Position numbers and translations under genes: made by a program. Shown piece by piece: positions 18,901 through 27,693 of a stretch of DNA of 64,000 bases. Numbering within the stretch: the first letter of the stretch is position 1; every line of letters begins with the position of its first letter. Source of the DNA: NAT127 sp041655035 (GTDB lineage: Bacteria; Pseudomonadota; Gammaproteobacteria; Pseudomonadales; Porticoccaceae); the NCBI GenBank assembly GCA_041655035.1, contig JBAZCN010000002.1:1-64000 (forward strand), written 5' to 3'. Below the pieces are notes generated by a model that ran no database searches, had not been told where the DNA came from, and worked only from the letters and a program-made list of their open reading frames with translations.

Positions 18901-19625
18901 TCCCGGGCCTCGAGCACCTCCTCGGCGACGAACTGGTCGATCGAGCGGACCGGCTTGTAGGCCATGAAGCTGGCGAAGGCGCGGGCGGCATTCTTGGCTT
19001 CGCGGGTCGAGACGGCGTCGGACTTGCCGCGCAGGGCGCCGTACAGCCGCGCCAGATAGGCGCTTTTCTTGTCGTAGATCTCGACGGCTTTCTTGCCGAA
19101 CTCCTGGCGCAGCAGGGTGGCCAGTTCGGTTACGGGGACCACATGCCGGCCGTCGGCATAGTGGCGGAGGAAGTGCGATAGCGACAGCCTTTCGCCCGCC
19201 ACGATCATCATCAGCAGTTCGTCCTGGCGCGCCTGGGGGCTGCTGCCGGCGCGGTCGAGGTGGGCGCGCACCCCGATCACCGCGGTGAACGGCTCGCAGC
19301 TTTCGCCCTTGGTCGGCTCGAATACCCCGGCGATGTAACCGTCGCTGTCCCAGGGGCGGGCGAAGGCGCCGTCGTCGCAGCCGAGGATATAGGACGCCAG
19401 GGTGCGCACCTGCTTGCCACCGCGGCCGCGCTGGGTGGTTTCGTCCTGGCCCGGGTTGTAGTTGAACAGGTTGTCGTGGGCGGCGGTCATCAAAGTTTGC
19501 AGGGCGTCGGCGGCGGTGGTCTTGCCGGAGCCATTGCCGCCGGAGAACAGGTTGACCGGGCCGTAATCGAATTCCTGGGGAGGCAGGTTACCCCAGTTGA
19601 CGGTGATGGAACGTTTCAGGTACAT
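15984..19625 (-). CDS. mksB: MksB/JetC SMC-like ATPase of an alternative condensin
   Basis: 1213 residues. Walker A GGNGSGKTT at 29-37 follows the N-terminal FDYGPVNLFSGG. Long coiled-coil segments rich in Glu/Arg/Leu/Gln (about 270-480 and 640-900) surround a hinge-like middle. The C-terminal half-ATPase has the signature YGTGSGGQ (about 1074-1080) and Walker B VIVDEAFMHMDE (about 1112-1120). This is the architecture of MksB condensins and of Wadjet JetC. The start overlaps the MksE stop by one base (TGATG). It should form a DNA-loop-extruding complex with the two upstream products. No JetD/MksG nuclease gene follows, which favours a chromosome-organising role over plasmid cleavage. Confidence 0.9.
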   Translation of the reverse strand: MYLKRSITVNWGNLPPQEFDYGPVNLFSGGNGSGKTTAADALQTLMTAAHDNLFNYNPGQDETTQRGRGGKQVRTLASYILGCDDGAFARPWDSDGYIAGVFEPTKGESCEPFTAVIGVRAHLDRAGSSPQARQDELLMMIVAGERLSLSHFLRHYADGRHVVPVTELATLLRQEFGKKAVEIYDKKSAYLARLYGALRGKSDAVSTREAKNAARAFASFMAYKPVRSIDQFVAEEVLEARDLGDTIRRIRDLLRTVHGMEQEASRIRASAVQLELARDGADRYLEHWLERTALAYGAAAGQYRHNQRDYLAAKEEQLRLNGELASLDEDKRLGRERLDQAHRDLIALEARRQGIAALHTKDDLERQRDGLNEQLHQGVPPLLEQDHQRESNLTALRNIRDALARHDLDKALPELAGRSWRADSAALLDGGDQRLPDLNQLLARDWIDLSPLDSALDRLRADQQIHNRLVEQLHASPAGDDQAPSPARRLQLLVSDSEKALADLQRRLNQSEQQIAALEAHKITYPADVQAALAAIRQQCPGADPRVLCDHVEVMDPEWQMAIEGYIGGGRFAILVEPAFEAEAIRVVRRLGGRERNRARVIQGDQARRDTEKQTLPADSIIHALRFSHRTAEHYLRASYGNVVRVADAEALRRTRRGITADGMGSGNYALFRCDIDDSQLVFGETARERNLQAQRLAQRELRGHYESANRDYQAARQLAEQVERLKPLAQAAAVAGLLDIQRRLREVEEQLERLDLSAHQDLEQEQQRLRGHYQTLEEHQRQLNEENGRLGALLKELDQRIRRFADTSDQLRERQERAEAALLDAADHWPGLDIERYTTAMDERLRQAHASIDFETEEKELTSRLTREAIALERAILEYNRQALVADSLVADSPAELHSLAFFGHVRNLRQQLDGLHNRLRNNVLLEKQERLAALRDTFNTTFVSDLCHEIHQAINDGKRILDNLNSELQHHHFGADRERFEFEWAWVPEFKEYWDFFREIIRIPNLGDGTSLFDDSLGAKAAAVRDRMLALLLDGDEQLALRELERISDYRHYRRYDILKHPEGKAPIRLSEYGTGSGGQLETPAYIIRAAAITSAFRFNEGNSHLRMVIVDEAFMHMDETRSREIIGYLTQTIGLQLVFIMPTSKAGPFLDLVSNQFVFSKVPSPMPLGELNTRVLVDRQQLNRDQVAELWANHRRVIRHQGAMDFMEGL

Positions 19626-20383
19626 CAGTCGCGGCTCTCTTCATCATCATCGCTGTCGTCGCGGCAATCGCCATCGTCCACCAGCGGCTCGCCGCCGGCG
19701 AGTTGTGCCAGCACGGTATCGGTCACCAGGCTGGTGATGCCGGGGCGGATGGTCAGCCAGGCCTCGCCTTCGTCGAGGTCGTCGTCGCTGGCACTGCGAA
19801 TCAGGCGCAGCTGGCGCAGGCGGCGGAACAGCGCGCGGCGTTCAGTGAGCGCCTCGGGGAGAGGGCGGCCGAGCAGGTTCTTGCTGGCCAGATTGAGGGC
19901 TTCCAGCGGCAGCTGGACCTGGCCGTCCTCATCGATCCGCCCTTCGCGCAGGGCCTTGTCGTACTCGGCGCGCAGTATCAGGATCGCCGCCACTTCCTGC
20001 TGGTTGAGGCGCTCCCTGAGGCCGCTGTTGAAGCCGTCGTCGCTGTCGATGAGGCCGGGGACGTCGGCGCCCGGCGGGAACAGGCGCAGGGTATTGAAGC
20101 GCGGCTCGTGGAGCAGGCGGATCCGCAGCACGGCCAGATAGTCTTCCACCAGCTCGGGGACCCGCAGGTAGCGGTCGTAGAGTTCGGCCTCCACCTTGCT
20201 TTCGTCGCGGCACAGCACGCCGTGGTCGAGAAGCCTGATCATCAGTTCGGAAAACGCCGCCGGGTCGAGGCCGCGGGCCGCCAGGCTCGTTTCGAGGGCG
20301 TCGCGGATTGTGGTCTCGGGCATTCTTTTCTCAGAAAGAGTCGTCTTGGGAAGAATCGTCTCGGGAAGTGTCGTCTCAAACAT
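19625..20383 (-). CDS. mksE: MksE/JetB condensin subunit (DUF4194-like)
   Basis: 252 residues from the ATG at 20383, which overlaps the MksF stop by 8 bases. An ATG at 20416 would give 263 residues and one at 20323, with GAGAAAAGA before it, 232. Winged-helix-rich small subunit of the MksFEB/JetABC type, with an acidic C-terminus ([14 protein letters not shown]). Residues after the chosen start form a pentapeptide repeat ([25 protein letters not shown]) encoded by degenerate 15-base repeats. It bridges the kleisin and the ATPase heads. Identity rests on operon context and size as much as on sequence. Confidence 0.85.
   Translation of the reverse strand: MFETTLPETILPKTTLSEKRMPETTIRDALETSLAARGLDPAAFSELMIRLLDHGVLCRDESKVEAELYDRYLRVPELVEDYLAVLRIRLLHEPRFNTLRLFPPGADVPGLIDSDDGFNSGLRERLNQQEVAAILILRAEYDKALREGRIDEDGQVQLPLEALNLASKNLLGRPLPEALTERRALFRRLRQLRLIRSASDDDLDEGEAWLTIRPGITSLVTDTVLAQLAGGEPLVDDGDCRDDSDDDEESRD
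20338..20383. repeat. Degenerate 15-bp tandem repeats in the 5' end of mksE
   Basis: Three 15-base units start at 20339, 20354 and 20369 (AGTCGTCTTGGGAAG, AATCGTCTCGGGAAG, TGTCGTCTCAAACAT). In the minus frame they encode five-residue repeats at the variable N-terminus of MksE. Confidence 0.75.
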
Positions 20384-21812
20384 TCTCGTCGTGTTCCAGT
20401 TCAAGCAGGTAGCCATCGCGGCGGGCGAAGTAGTGCTCGCCGGTGACGGGCTCGGTGGCTTCTAGGTGCAGCCGGAAGCCCGTCGCGGCATGATCGGCGC
20501 CGCCCAGTTCGATGATATGACTGAGGGCGAGCAGGTCTTTGGCGTCGTTGATCGGCAGGTCGCGGTTGTCGATGCGGCGGCCGGCGCCAAGGGCGCGGCG
20601 CAGGTAGTCGCGCAGTGCGCCGCCATTGATGTTGAACGCCTGCTCCAGCAATTGCTGGACGGCAAGGTCGCGGCGGGTGGCGCCGTCGGGCTCGCCCGGC
20701 TCCATCATCTGGCTGTTTACCGGGGGGCGCTGGCGGCGCTCGCGGAGGCGAATCTGGCCGGGGTCGACCAACGCGAGGCGGGTGCCGGCCATGATTGCGC
20801 CGGCCGCCGCGAGGCGGCGGCTGAACTCTTCGTCATCCTGCCCGGCCAGGGTACGGCACAGGCCGACGATATCGCTGTGCTTCTGGCTGTGGAGATAGCT
20901 CAACTGGCGGATGATGATATCGGCGCGGCGGGTGAATCCCTGGAGCGTTCGCCGCAGGGCGGGCAGCATGATCTCGGAGGCGTTGCGCAGGCGTGTTTCG
21001 ATGCTGTCCAGCAACTGCCAGAGTACCGAGGCGTGCTCGTCGACGACCAGGTCCGGCGCCTGGCGGCGCAGTTCCCGCTCGGCGGTCTGCTTCCAGGCCC
21101 TGGGTTTGCGGCGGATGCGATCTATCACTTCCCGGATCCTGTCGCGATGCTTTTCGACGCTGTCGGCAGAGAGGCGGATCGCCACATCGGGCTGGAATCG
21201 GCGCTCCATGAACTCGAAAAACTGATCGCTTGCCTGCTGGACCAGTTGCTGGGCTTCCACGGCCCTCACCAGTTCCCGCTTGCGTTCTTCGAGTTCGGCG
21301 ATGATGTCGGTGAAATCCGCGATGATGCGCTCGGAGTGCTCGTGGGCATCGATCAGGTCGTAGGCCTCGCCGCGCTCGAGGAAGGCGGCCAGGGAGTTCA
21401 ACGTATTGCGGGTGTTGCGGTGGCGAGTGCGGATACTGCGGCCATCGGCCTCCACCAGGGTTTGGGTGAACAGCCGCCCGGTGCGGCTGAACGGATAGGT
21501 GGACTGGAAGGTCGCCTGGTCGACCTGGCGCTCCAGCCAGCCGTGCTCGACCAGGTTGTTGAGAATCCACCCGGCCTGCTCGCGGGTGTGGCGGAATCGC
21601 CCGCCGTCCTCATCCTCGCCTTCGAGCAGGGGCGCCCGCTCGAGCGCCTCGGCGAAGATCTCCAGTACCTGCTCGCGCTTGAGGGATTCGCCATAGTCGG
21701 CGCTGGCGCTGTAGAGGCGCTCGTGCAGCAGCCGCAGGCATTCCACCACCTGCTCGCGGTACTTGCCGGTGAGAGGCTTGAAGAGCTGGGCGCGCTCGTC
21801 TGTAAAGAACAT
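20376..21812 (-). CDS. mksF: MksF/JetA kleisin-like condensin subunit
   Basis: 478 residues starting [29 protein letters not shown], the hallmark opening of the JetA/MksF family. Winged-helix-like ends flank a long helical middle. It is the kleisin that closes the ring between the ATPase heads of MksB. First gene of the mksFEB operon; its stop overlaps the start of mksE. The operon is preceded by 68 bases and then the separate GGDEF gene, so its promoter lies at about 21813-21880. Confidence 0.88.
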   Translation of the reverse strand: MFFTDERAQLFKPLTGKYREQVVECLRLLHERLYSASADYGESLKREQVLEIFAEALERAPLLEGEDEDGGRFRHTREQAGWILNNLVEHGWLERQVDQATFQSTYPFSRTGRLFTQTLVEADGRSIRTRHRNTRNTLNSLAAFLERGEAYDLIDAHEHSERIIADFTDIIAELEERKRELVRAVEAQQLVQQASDQFFEFMERRFQPDVAIRLSADSVEKHRDRIREVIDRIRRKPRAWKQTAERELRRQAPDLVVDEHASVLWQLLDSIETRLRNASEIMLPALRRTLQGFTRRADIIIRQLSYLHSQKHSDIVGLCRTLAGQDDEEFSRRLAAAGAIMAGTRLALVDPGQIRLRERRQRPPVNSQMMEPGEPDGATRRDLAVQQLLEQAFNINGGALRDYLRRALGAGRRIDNRDLPINDAKDLLALSHIIELGGADHAATGFRLHLEATEPVTGEHYFARRDGYLLELEHDENV

Positions 21813-21880
21813 GGAATCTCGGTGGACTGGCGTGAAAAGCGCGTATTAAAACAGGTTTGCCGGCGACACGGCAGCTTTGC

Positions 21881-23779
21881 TCACCGGGCGCCGTAGTGGA
21901 GCTTGCCCTGTGCCGAGAAACAGGTGCGGTTGCGCCCGGTCTGTTTGGCGAGGTAAAGCGCGCGGTCCGCTGCCTTGACCAGGCTGTCGGGGTCCGCCAC
22001 GCCCTCTTCCCGGGTGGCCACGCCAATGCTCACGGTCGTCCGTATCACCGCATCCCCGATGGTCAATTCGAGATTCTCGACCATGTTTCTCAAGCGCTCG
22101 GCGGCCTGTACGGCAGTCTTCAGGTCGGTGTTCTGGCAGCTCATCAGGAACTCTTCGCCGCCCATGCGACAGATGCTCTCATTCTTGCGCACCGAGCGCT
22201 GCAGGGCTTCGGCAATGTCCTGCAGCGCCTTGTCGCCGGCGGCGTGGCCGTGGCTATCGTTGATGTCCTTGAAGAAGTCGATGTCGAGCACCAGCGCTGA
22301 GAGGGGCTGGCCAGAGCGCTCGGCGGCGCTCCAGGCCATGGCCAGCGAGTCCATGCCCGCGCGGCGGTTTGGCAGGCTGGTCAGCAGGTCGGTCATCGCC
22401 GCGTGACCGAGCTGGCGATTGCTGGTTGCCAGCTCGGCGGCAAACTGTTTGAGCTGATGCCGATCCTGCTCCCAGGCGTCGAGTAACTGTACATAGCGCC
22501 ATGCGGCCCGCAGATGAGCGCTGAGGCCGCCGAGGTTGAGCGGCCGCGACAGCACGTCGTTGGCGCCGGCCTCGAAGGCGGCGTTGATTTCATCATCCGC
22601 CTCGGATGTGGTCAGCATGATGAGGTAGATCTTCCGGCCCCATTCGGTTTCCCGCAGCAAGTGGCACAGTTCGATCCCTTTCATGTCCGGCAGCATCCAG
22701 TCGACGATGACGACCTGGGGCTGGGTCTCGAGGGCCATGGCGCAGGCCTCGTGGCCGCGGGCGGTACACACGGTGCCGAGCCTGAAGAGGTTGTTCAGCA
22801 CCGCCTTGAGCAGGTCGAGGGTGCCGCTATCGTCCGTCACCATCAGGGTTCGCGGAGCGGCGCCATCGCTGCCCGCGGGCTGGGGCGCGGTGCCGGACAT
22901 CTGCGCAAAGGAAGGCAGCGCCGAGGCGGGCACCTTGAGCAGCGCGCCCCACTCGTGCCACTGGGAAACGAGCTGGTCCACCGCATGGCCGAGATCGTCG
23001 GCGTCCAGGCCGATCTTGCTGCCCAGCAGGAGCAGCTGCGCCGTCTGGTCGTCGCGGTGGGTTTCGTCGGCGATACCGAGGTCTGCCACGCACTTGGCCA
23101 GATAGAACAGATGGGCCAGCTGGTAGGGACGGGAGCCCGGGGCGAAACCCGAGTCGCTCGGGTTCTCGTGGTGGTAGACCGGCTCGGCCAGGGCGCTGGG
23201 CAGGCCCCATTCCAGCAGCAAGGCCGCGGTCAACTCGTTGTGATTGGTGTGCAGGAGCTCTTGTTCGCGTTGCGCCAGTGGCGTCGCATCGTCCCGGGCC
23301 GCCAGTAGCTGCGCGTATTCAACGGGGTAGAGCGTCGCCAGCGCCAGGCAGCCGATACGGGACATCAGCCCGCAGGCAAACAGCTCGTCCGGGGAACCTG
23401 CCCCGGTGAGCAGGGAGAAATGCTGCATCGCCAGCGCCATCAGCAGGGAGTGCGACCAGAACGACTGGTAGTCGAAGGTCTGGCAGGGGCCGTTGCGGTA
23501 CTGGTCGACCAGTGAGAATCCCAGTGCCAGGTTGCGCACGGTGGTCAACCCCAGGCGAGTGATGGCTTCGACCACCGAGGCGACCGGGCGGTGCCTGCTC
23601 ACCGCGGCGGAATTGGCCTGGTGGATCAGCCTGCCGGTGAGGGCGGGATCGAGCTGGGCGATGCGCGCCAGATCGTGGTGGCTGGCTTCAGCGCTGTTGC
23701 ACAGCTTGAGGATAGCCAACGCCACTCCCTTGGGGCTGGGCAGCTCGTTGGTGACGGGGATATGTTCGAGCTGTTTCAT
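21881..23779 (-). CDS. HDOD-receiver-GGDEF signalling protein (diguanylate cyclase)
   Basis: 632 residues; start with AGGAG six bases upstream. An HDOD domain (about 1-270, LPSPKGVALAILKLCNS) is followed by a receiver (about 315-430, phospho-acceptor near D360 in VIVDWMLPD) and a GGDEF domain (about 470-625) with catalytic GGEEF near 539-543. It should make cyclic di-GMP under phosphorelay control. The product-inhibition site reads RKNE five residues before GGEEF, where RxxD is usual, so feedback inhibition may be altered. The gene stands alone; no partner kinase is adjacent. Confidence 0.9.
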   Translation of the reverse strand: MKQLEHIPVTNELPSPKGVALAILKLCNSAEASHHDLARIAQLDPALTGRLIHQANSAAVSRHRPVASVVEAITRLGLTTVRNLALGFSLVDQYRNGPCQTFDYQSFWSHSLLMALAMQHFSLLTGAGSPDELFACGLMSRIGCLALATLYPVEYAQLLAARDDATPLAQREQELLHTNHNELTAALLLEWGLPSALAEPVYHHENPSDSGFAPGSRPYQLAHLFYLAKCVADLGIADETHRDDQTAQLLLLGSKIGLDADDLGHAVDQLVSQWHEWGALLKVPASALPSFAQMSGTAPQPAGSDGAAPRTLMVTDDSGTLDLLKAVLNNLFRLGTVCTARGHEACAMALETQPQVVIVDWMLPDMKGIELCHLLRETEWGRKIYLIMLTTSEADDEINAAFEAGANDVLSRPLNLGGLSAHLRAAWRYVQLLDAWEQDRHQLKQFAAELATSNRQLGHAAMTDLLTSLPNRRAGMDSLAMAWSAAERSGQPLSALVLDIDFFKDINDSHGHAAGDKALQDIAEALQRSVRKNESICRMGGEEFLMSCQNTDLKTAVQAAERLRNMVENLELTIGDAVIRTTVSIGVATREEGVADPDSLVKAADRALYLAKQTGRNRTCFSAQGKLHYGAR

Positions 23780-24008
23780 CAGGCTCCTGTGACAGAGTAT
23801 CTATCCGCTCCCGCCGAGGCCGTCCGCGAATGGGGAAGCGGCCCGGTAGTCGGAGAGTATCCCTGTTTGTCCAGTACGACTCAACTGGCAGAATGTCAGT
23901 ACTTTCGTTTTTGTTCTGGCCGGCAGCGTCCCGCCAACTGCCGCTGGCTGTTTAGGTCACCAACGCTCCGCGGCACGCGTTCAGCGCGATGAGCGGCAGC
24001 GTCCGTAC

Positions 24009-26384
24009 TCATAATGGCCACTTCCACTCGGTGATTTCGGCGGCGTCGATACCGTGCTTGTGGGCGTGATGGCGACAGGCGATGCGCATGTCCCGCAACT
24101 TTTCCTTTACATGGGCGCCGCTGGTTTGCAGTGCCGGCACCCGGTCGATGACGTCGATGGCGAGGCTGAAGCGGTCGATATTGTTGTCGATGGCCAGTTC
24201 CATGGGGGTGTTGATGTTGCCGCGCTCCTTGTAGCCGCGCACATGCAGGTTCTTGTGGTTGGTGCGGCGGTAGGCGAGGCGGTGGATCAGCCAGGGGTAG
24301 CCGTGGAAGTTGAAGATCACCGGCTTGTCGGTGGTGAACAGGCTGTCGAAGTCGCGGTCGGACAGGCCGTGGGGGTGGGCGTCGGACGGCGCCATGCGGA
24401 ACAGATCGACCACGTTGATGAAGCGAATCTTGAGGGCGGGGAAGTGCTCCCGCAGCAGGGCGGTGGCGGCCAGCGCCTCCTGGGTGGCGATGTCGCCGCA
24501 GCCGGCCATCACCGCATCGGGCTCCGCGCCCTGGTCATTGCTGGCCCAGTCCCAGATGCCGATACCCTTGGTGCAATGGATGGTGGCGGCCTCCATGTCC
24601 AGGTACTGCAGGTGATTCTGCTTGTCGCAGACGATGACGTTGATGTCGTTGTGGCTGCGCAGGCAGTGATCGGCGGTGGACAGCAGGCAGTTGGCATCCG
24701 GCGGCAGGTAGATGCGGGTGACCGCCGGATCCTTGTTGACCACCACGTCGATGAAGCCCGGGTCCTGGTGGGTAAAGCCGTTGTGGTCCTGACGCCACAC
24801 CGTGGAGGTGATCAGCAGGTTGATGGAGGCGATGGGCGCCCGCCAGGGCAGTTTTTCACAAATCGCCAGCCACTTGGCATGCTGGTTGTACATCGAATCG
24901 ATGATGTGGGCAAAGGCTTCGTAGGTGGCGAAGAAGCCGTGCCGGCCGGTGAGCACGTAGCCTTCGTACCAGCCTTCGAGGGTGTGTTCGGACAGCATCT
25001 CCAACACCCTGCCATCGGTGGCCAGTTCGCCGCCGTCATCGTCCTCGGGCAGGCGCTCCGCCAGCCACAGCTTCTTGCTGACCTCGTACACCGCGTCGAG
25101 CTTGTTGGAGGTGGTTTCGTCTGGCCCGAACAGGCGAAAATTGTCCTGGTTGAGGGCCATGATGTCGCGCAGCAGGGCGCCGAGGGGCCTGGTGTTCATG
25201 GCGCGACCGCTGCCTGGGCTCGCCACCTCCACGGCATAATCGTGAAAATCCGGCAGGCGCAGGTCGCGGCGCAACAGCCCGCCGTTGGCATGGGGGTTGG
25301 CGCCCATGCGCCGCTGGCCGGTCGGCGCCAGGGCGCGCAGTGGCGCGATCAGGCGGCCGGTTTCGTCGAACAGTGTTTCCGGCCGGTAGCTGCGCAGCCA
25401 ATGTTCGAGCTGTTGCAGGTGGCCCGGGTTGTCGCGGGCGCCGGGCAGCGGCACCTGGTGGGCGCGCCAGGTGCCCTCCACCTGGTGGCCGTCGACGGTT
25501 TTCGGCCCGGTCCAGCCCTTGGGGGTGCGCAGCACGATCATCGGCCAGCGCGGCCGCTCCACCACACCACTGGATCTGACCCGATGCTGGATGGCGCGGA
25601 TTTCCTCCACGCAGCGGTCCATGGCCGCGGCCATCGACTGGTGCATGACCTGTGGATCGTCGCCTTCGACGAACACCGGCGTCCAGCCGTAACCGCGGAA
25701 CAGGTTGTCCAGCTCCTCGTGGGAAATGCGCGCGAGGATGGTGGGGTTGTTGATCTTGTAGCCGTTGAGATGGAGGATCGGCAACACCGCGCCGTCCCGC
25801 AACGGGTTGAGGAATTTGTTGGAGTGCCAGGCGGTGGCCAGGGGCCCGGTCTCGGCCTCGCCGTCGCCGACGGCGGTAAAGACGATCAGTTCGGGGTTGT
25901 CGAATGCCGCACCGAAGGCGTGGGACAGGCTGTAGCCCAGCTCGCCGCCCTCGTGGATCGAACCCGGCAGCTCCGGTGTGCAATGGCTGCCAAAGCCGCC
26001 GGGGAAGGAAAACTCCTTGAACAGGGCCTGCAGGCCGTGGCTGTCCTGGCTCATGTTCGGGTAGACCTCGGAGTAGCTGCCCTCCAGGTAGACCGGGGCG
26101 AGCACGCCGGGAGCGCCGTGGCCGGGCCCGGCGACAAAGATCGCATCGAGGTCGAAGCGCTTGATCAGCCGGTTGGCGTGAACATACATGAAGGAGAGCC
26201 CGGGGCTGGCGCCCCAGTGCCCGAGCAGGCGCTGCTTGATGTGCTCGGGTTTCAGGGGTTCGCGCAGCAGCGGGTTGTCGCGCAGGTAGATCATTCCCGC
26301 CGCCAGGTAGTTACAGGCGCGCCAGTAGGCGTCGATGGCGTCGAGGTCCGCGGCGGAGAGAGGCTGATGGCTGGCTGAAGTCAT
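24009..26384 (-). CDS. xfp: Xylulose-5-phosphate/fructose-6-phosphate phosphoketolase
   Basis: 791 residues from the ATG at 26384 (AGGAAG upstream); the frame is open further out but lacks a better signal. The thiamine-diphosphate motif [18 protein letters not shown] and the family stretch [16 protein letters not shown] are present. Length is normal (about 790-800). It splits xylulose 5-phosphate or fructose 6-phosphate with phosphate into acetyl phosphate and a shorter sugar phosphate. Acetate kinase, encoded 112 bases upstream in the same direction, converts acetyl phosphate to acetate and ATP. Confidence 0.96.
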   Translation of the reverse strand: MTSASHQPLSAADLDAIDAYWRACNYLAAGMIYLRDNPLLREPLKPEHIKQRLLGHWGASPGLSFMYVHANRLIKRFDLDAIFVAGPGHGAPGVLAPVYLEGSYSEVYPNMSQDSHGLQALFKEFSFPGGFGSHCTPELPGSIHEGGELGYSLSHAFGAAFDNPELIVFTAVGDGEAETGPLATAWHSNKFLNPLRDGAVLPILHLNGYKINNPTILARISHEELDNLFRGYGWTPVFVEGDDPQVMHQSMAAAMDRCVEEIRAIQHRVRSSGVVERPRWPMIVLRTPKGWTGPKTVDGHQVEGTWRAHQVPLPGARDNPGHLQQLEHWLRSYRPETLFDETGRLIAPLRALAPTGQRRMGANPHANGGLLRRDLRLPDFHDYAVEVASPGSGRAMNTRPLGALLRDIMALNQDNFRLFGPDETTSNKLDAVYEVSKKLWLAERLPEDDDGGELATDGRVLEMLSEHTLEGWYEGYVLTGRHGFFATYEAFAHIIDSMYNQHAKWLAICEKLPWRAPIASINLLITSTVWRQDHNGFTHQDPGFIDVVVNKDPAVTRIYLPPDANCLLSTADHCLRSHNDINVIVCDKQNHLQYLDMEAATIHCTKGIGIWDWASNDQGAEPDAVMAGCGDIATQEALAATALLREHFPALKIRFINVVDLFRMAPSDAHPHGLSDRDFDSLFTTDKPVIFNFHGYPWLIHRLAYRRTNHKNLHVRGYKERGNINTPMELAIDNNIDRFSLAIDVIDRVPALQTSGAHVKEKLRDMRIACRHHAHKHGIDAAEITEWKWPL

Positions 26385-26496
26385 GGCTGCTTCCTGATGA
26401 TTGTGAGGCTCGGTTGCGCCTCGCCCGGGAGTGTCCAACAACAGCCTATCCTATCGGGAGGGAAAGTGATAATGCGCCAACGCAAGATGCCGGCAC

Positions 26497-27693
26497 TCAG
26501 CCGGTGCTTATCAAGTCGCTGAGCTGGCGGGCGATTTCCAGTTCTTCATTGGTGCGGATCACCAGGATCCTGGGGTTCGCGCCGGGGTGCTGGATCTCGG
26601 CGATCTCGCCGGTGGCGGCCGCGTTGCGGGCCGGATCGATGGCGATACCGAGGCGGTCGAGTCCCTGGCAGGCGAGGGCCCGCACCTGCGGGTGATTTTC
26701 ACCCACCCCGGCGGTGAAGATCAGGGCGTCGACACCGCCGAGGGCGGCGAAGTAGGCGCCGATGTACTTGCGGATCCGGTAGCCGTAGATGTCCAGCGCC
26801 AATTGCGCCTGCGCGTCGCCGGCTGCCGTCCGGGTGCGGATCTCGCGCATGTCGCTGGCGCCGCACAGGCCCTTGAGGCCGCTCTCGGCAAGCAGCAGCT
26901 GTTCCACCGCCGCCAGGTCATCGCCCCGCTCCCGGGCCAGGTGGAAGATCACCGCCGGGTCGATATCGCCACAGCGGGTGCCCATCACCAGACCTTCCAG
27001 GGGCGTCATGCCCATGGAGGTGTCGATACACTGACCGCCATCGATGGCCGCGGCGCTGGCGCCGTTGCCCAGGTGCAGGCTGATCAGCTTGAGAGCGGCC
27101 AGCGGTCGCTGTAGATAGGTGGCGGCGCGGCCCGCCACATGGCTGTGCGAAATGCCGTGGAAGCCGTAGCGGCGCACCTGGTGGCGGCGATACAGGGTGT
27201 CCGGCACAGCGTAGCGCCACGCCCGTTCGGGGAGTGTCTGGTGATAGGCGGTATCGAATACCGCCGCCTGGGGCAGCCGGGGAAATTCCCGGCGGCACAG
27301 GCGGATCACCGCCAGGCTGGCCGGATTGTGCAGCGGGGCGAGCGGGATCAGCGCTTCGATGGCGGCTTCGACGCGATCGTCGATGGTTGCCGGTGCGCTG
27401 AAATGGTCGCCGCCGTGAACGACGCGGTGGCCGATGGCGGCTATCGCCAGGCCGTCTGCAGCCTCCGCCAGGTGCCGGCGGATAAGGGCGAAGGCCGCGC
27501 CGTGGTCGGCCACGGCAAGGTTTTCGGTGGTCGCTTGCCAGACGCCTTCGCCGTCGCGCCAGTGGTGGCTTTGGTGAGCGGAGGCCAGGCCAATGCGGTC
27601 GACCGTGCCGTGGCCGCTGTCGGCCAGCCCGTCGGCACTGAACAGCCGGTATTTGAGAGACGAACTCCCGGCGTTAAGGATCAGCAGGTGCAT
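26497..27693 (-). CDS. ackA: Acetate kinase
   Basis: 398 residues from the ATG at 27693 with GGAGG upstream. ASKHA-fold motifs are [12 protein letters not shown] (N-terminal phosphate loop), GHRVVHGG and FTAGVGENHPQVR. It makes ATP from acetyl phosphate. Its start lies inside the last 20 bases of the acyltransferase gene, and xfp follows, so the three are likely one transcript. No phosphotransacetylase gene is in the window. Confidence 0.95.
   Translation of the reverse strand: MHLLILNAGSSSLKYRLFSADGLADSGHGTVDRIGLASAHQSHHWRDGEGVWQATTENLAVADHGAAFALIRRHLAEAADGLAIAAIGHRVVHGGDHFSAPATIDDRVEAAIEALIPLAPLHNPASLAVIRLCRREFPRLPQAAVFDTAYHQTLPERAWRYAVPDTLYRRHQVRRYGFHGISHSHVAGRAATYLQRPLAALKLISLHLGNGASAAAIDGGQCIDTSMGMTPLEGLVMGTRCGDIDPAVIFHLARERGDDLAAVEQLLLAESGLKGLCGASDMREIRTRTAAGDAQAQLALDIYGYRIRKYIGAYFAALGGVDALIFTAGVGENHPQVRALACQGLDRLGIAIDPARNAAATGEIAEIQHPGANPRILVIRTNEELEIARQLSDLISTG

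Noticed and set aside
15840..19181. 1113-codon plus-strand open frame.
   Set aside because: It is antisense to mksB, whose frame has Walker motifs, coiled coils and coupled start; the plus frame shows no recognisable domain and is a GC-rich shadow.
15589..21812. Genomic island inserted at tRNA-Thr carrying the condensin operon.
   Set aside because: No integrase, no direct repeat of the tRNA 3' end on the far side, and no visible shift in composition.
24054..26378. 774-codon plus-strand open frame.
   Set aside because: Antisense to xfp, which carries clear thiamine-diphosphate motifs.
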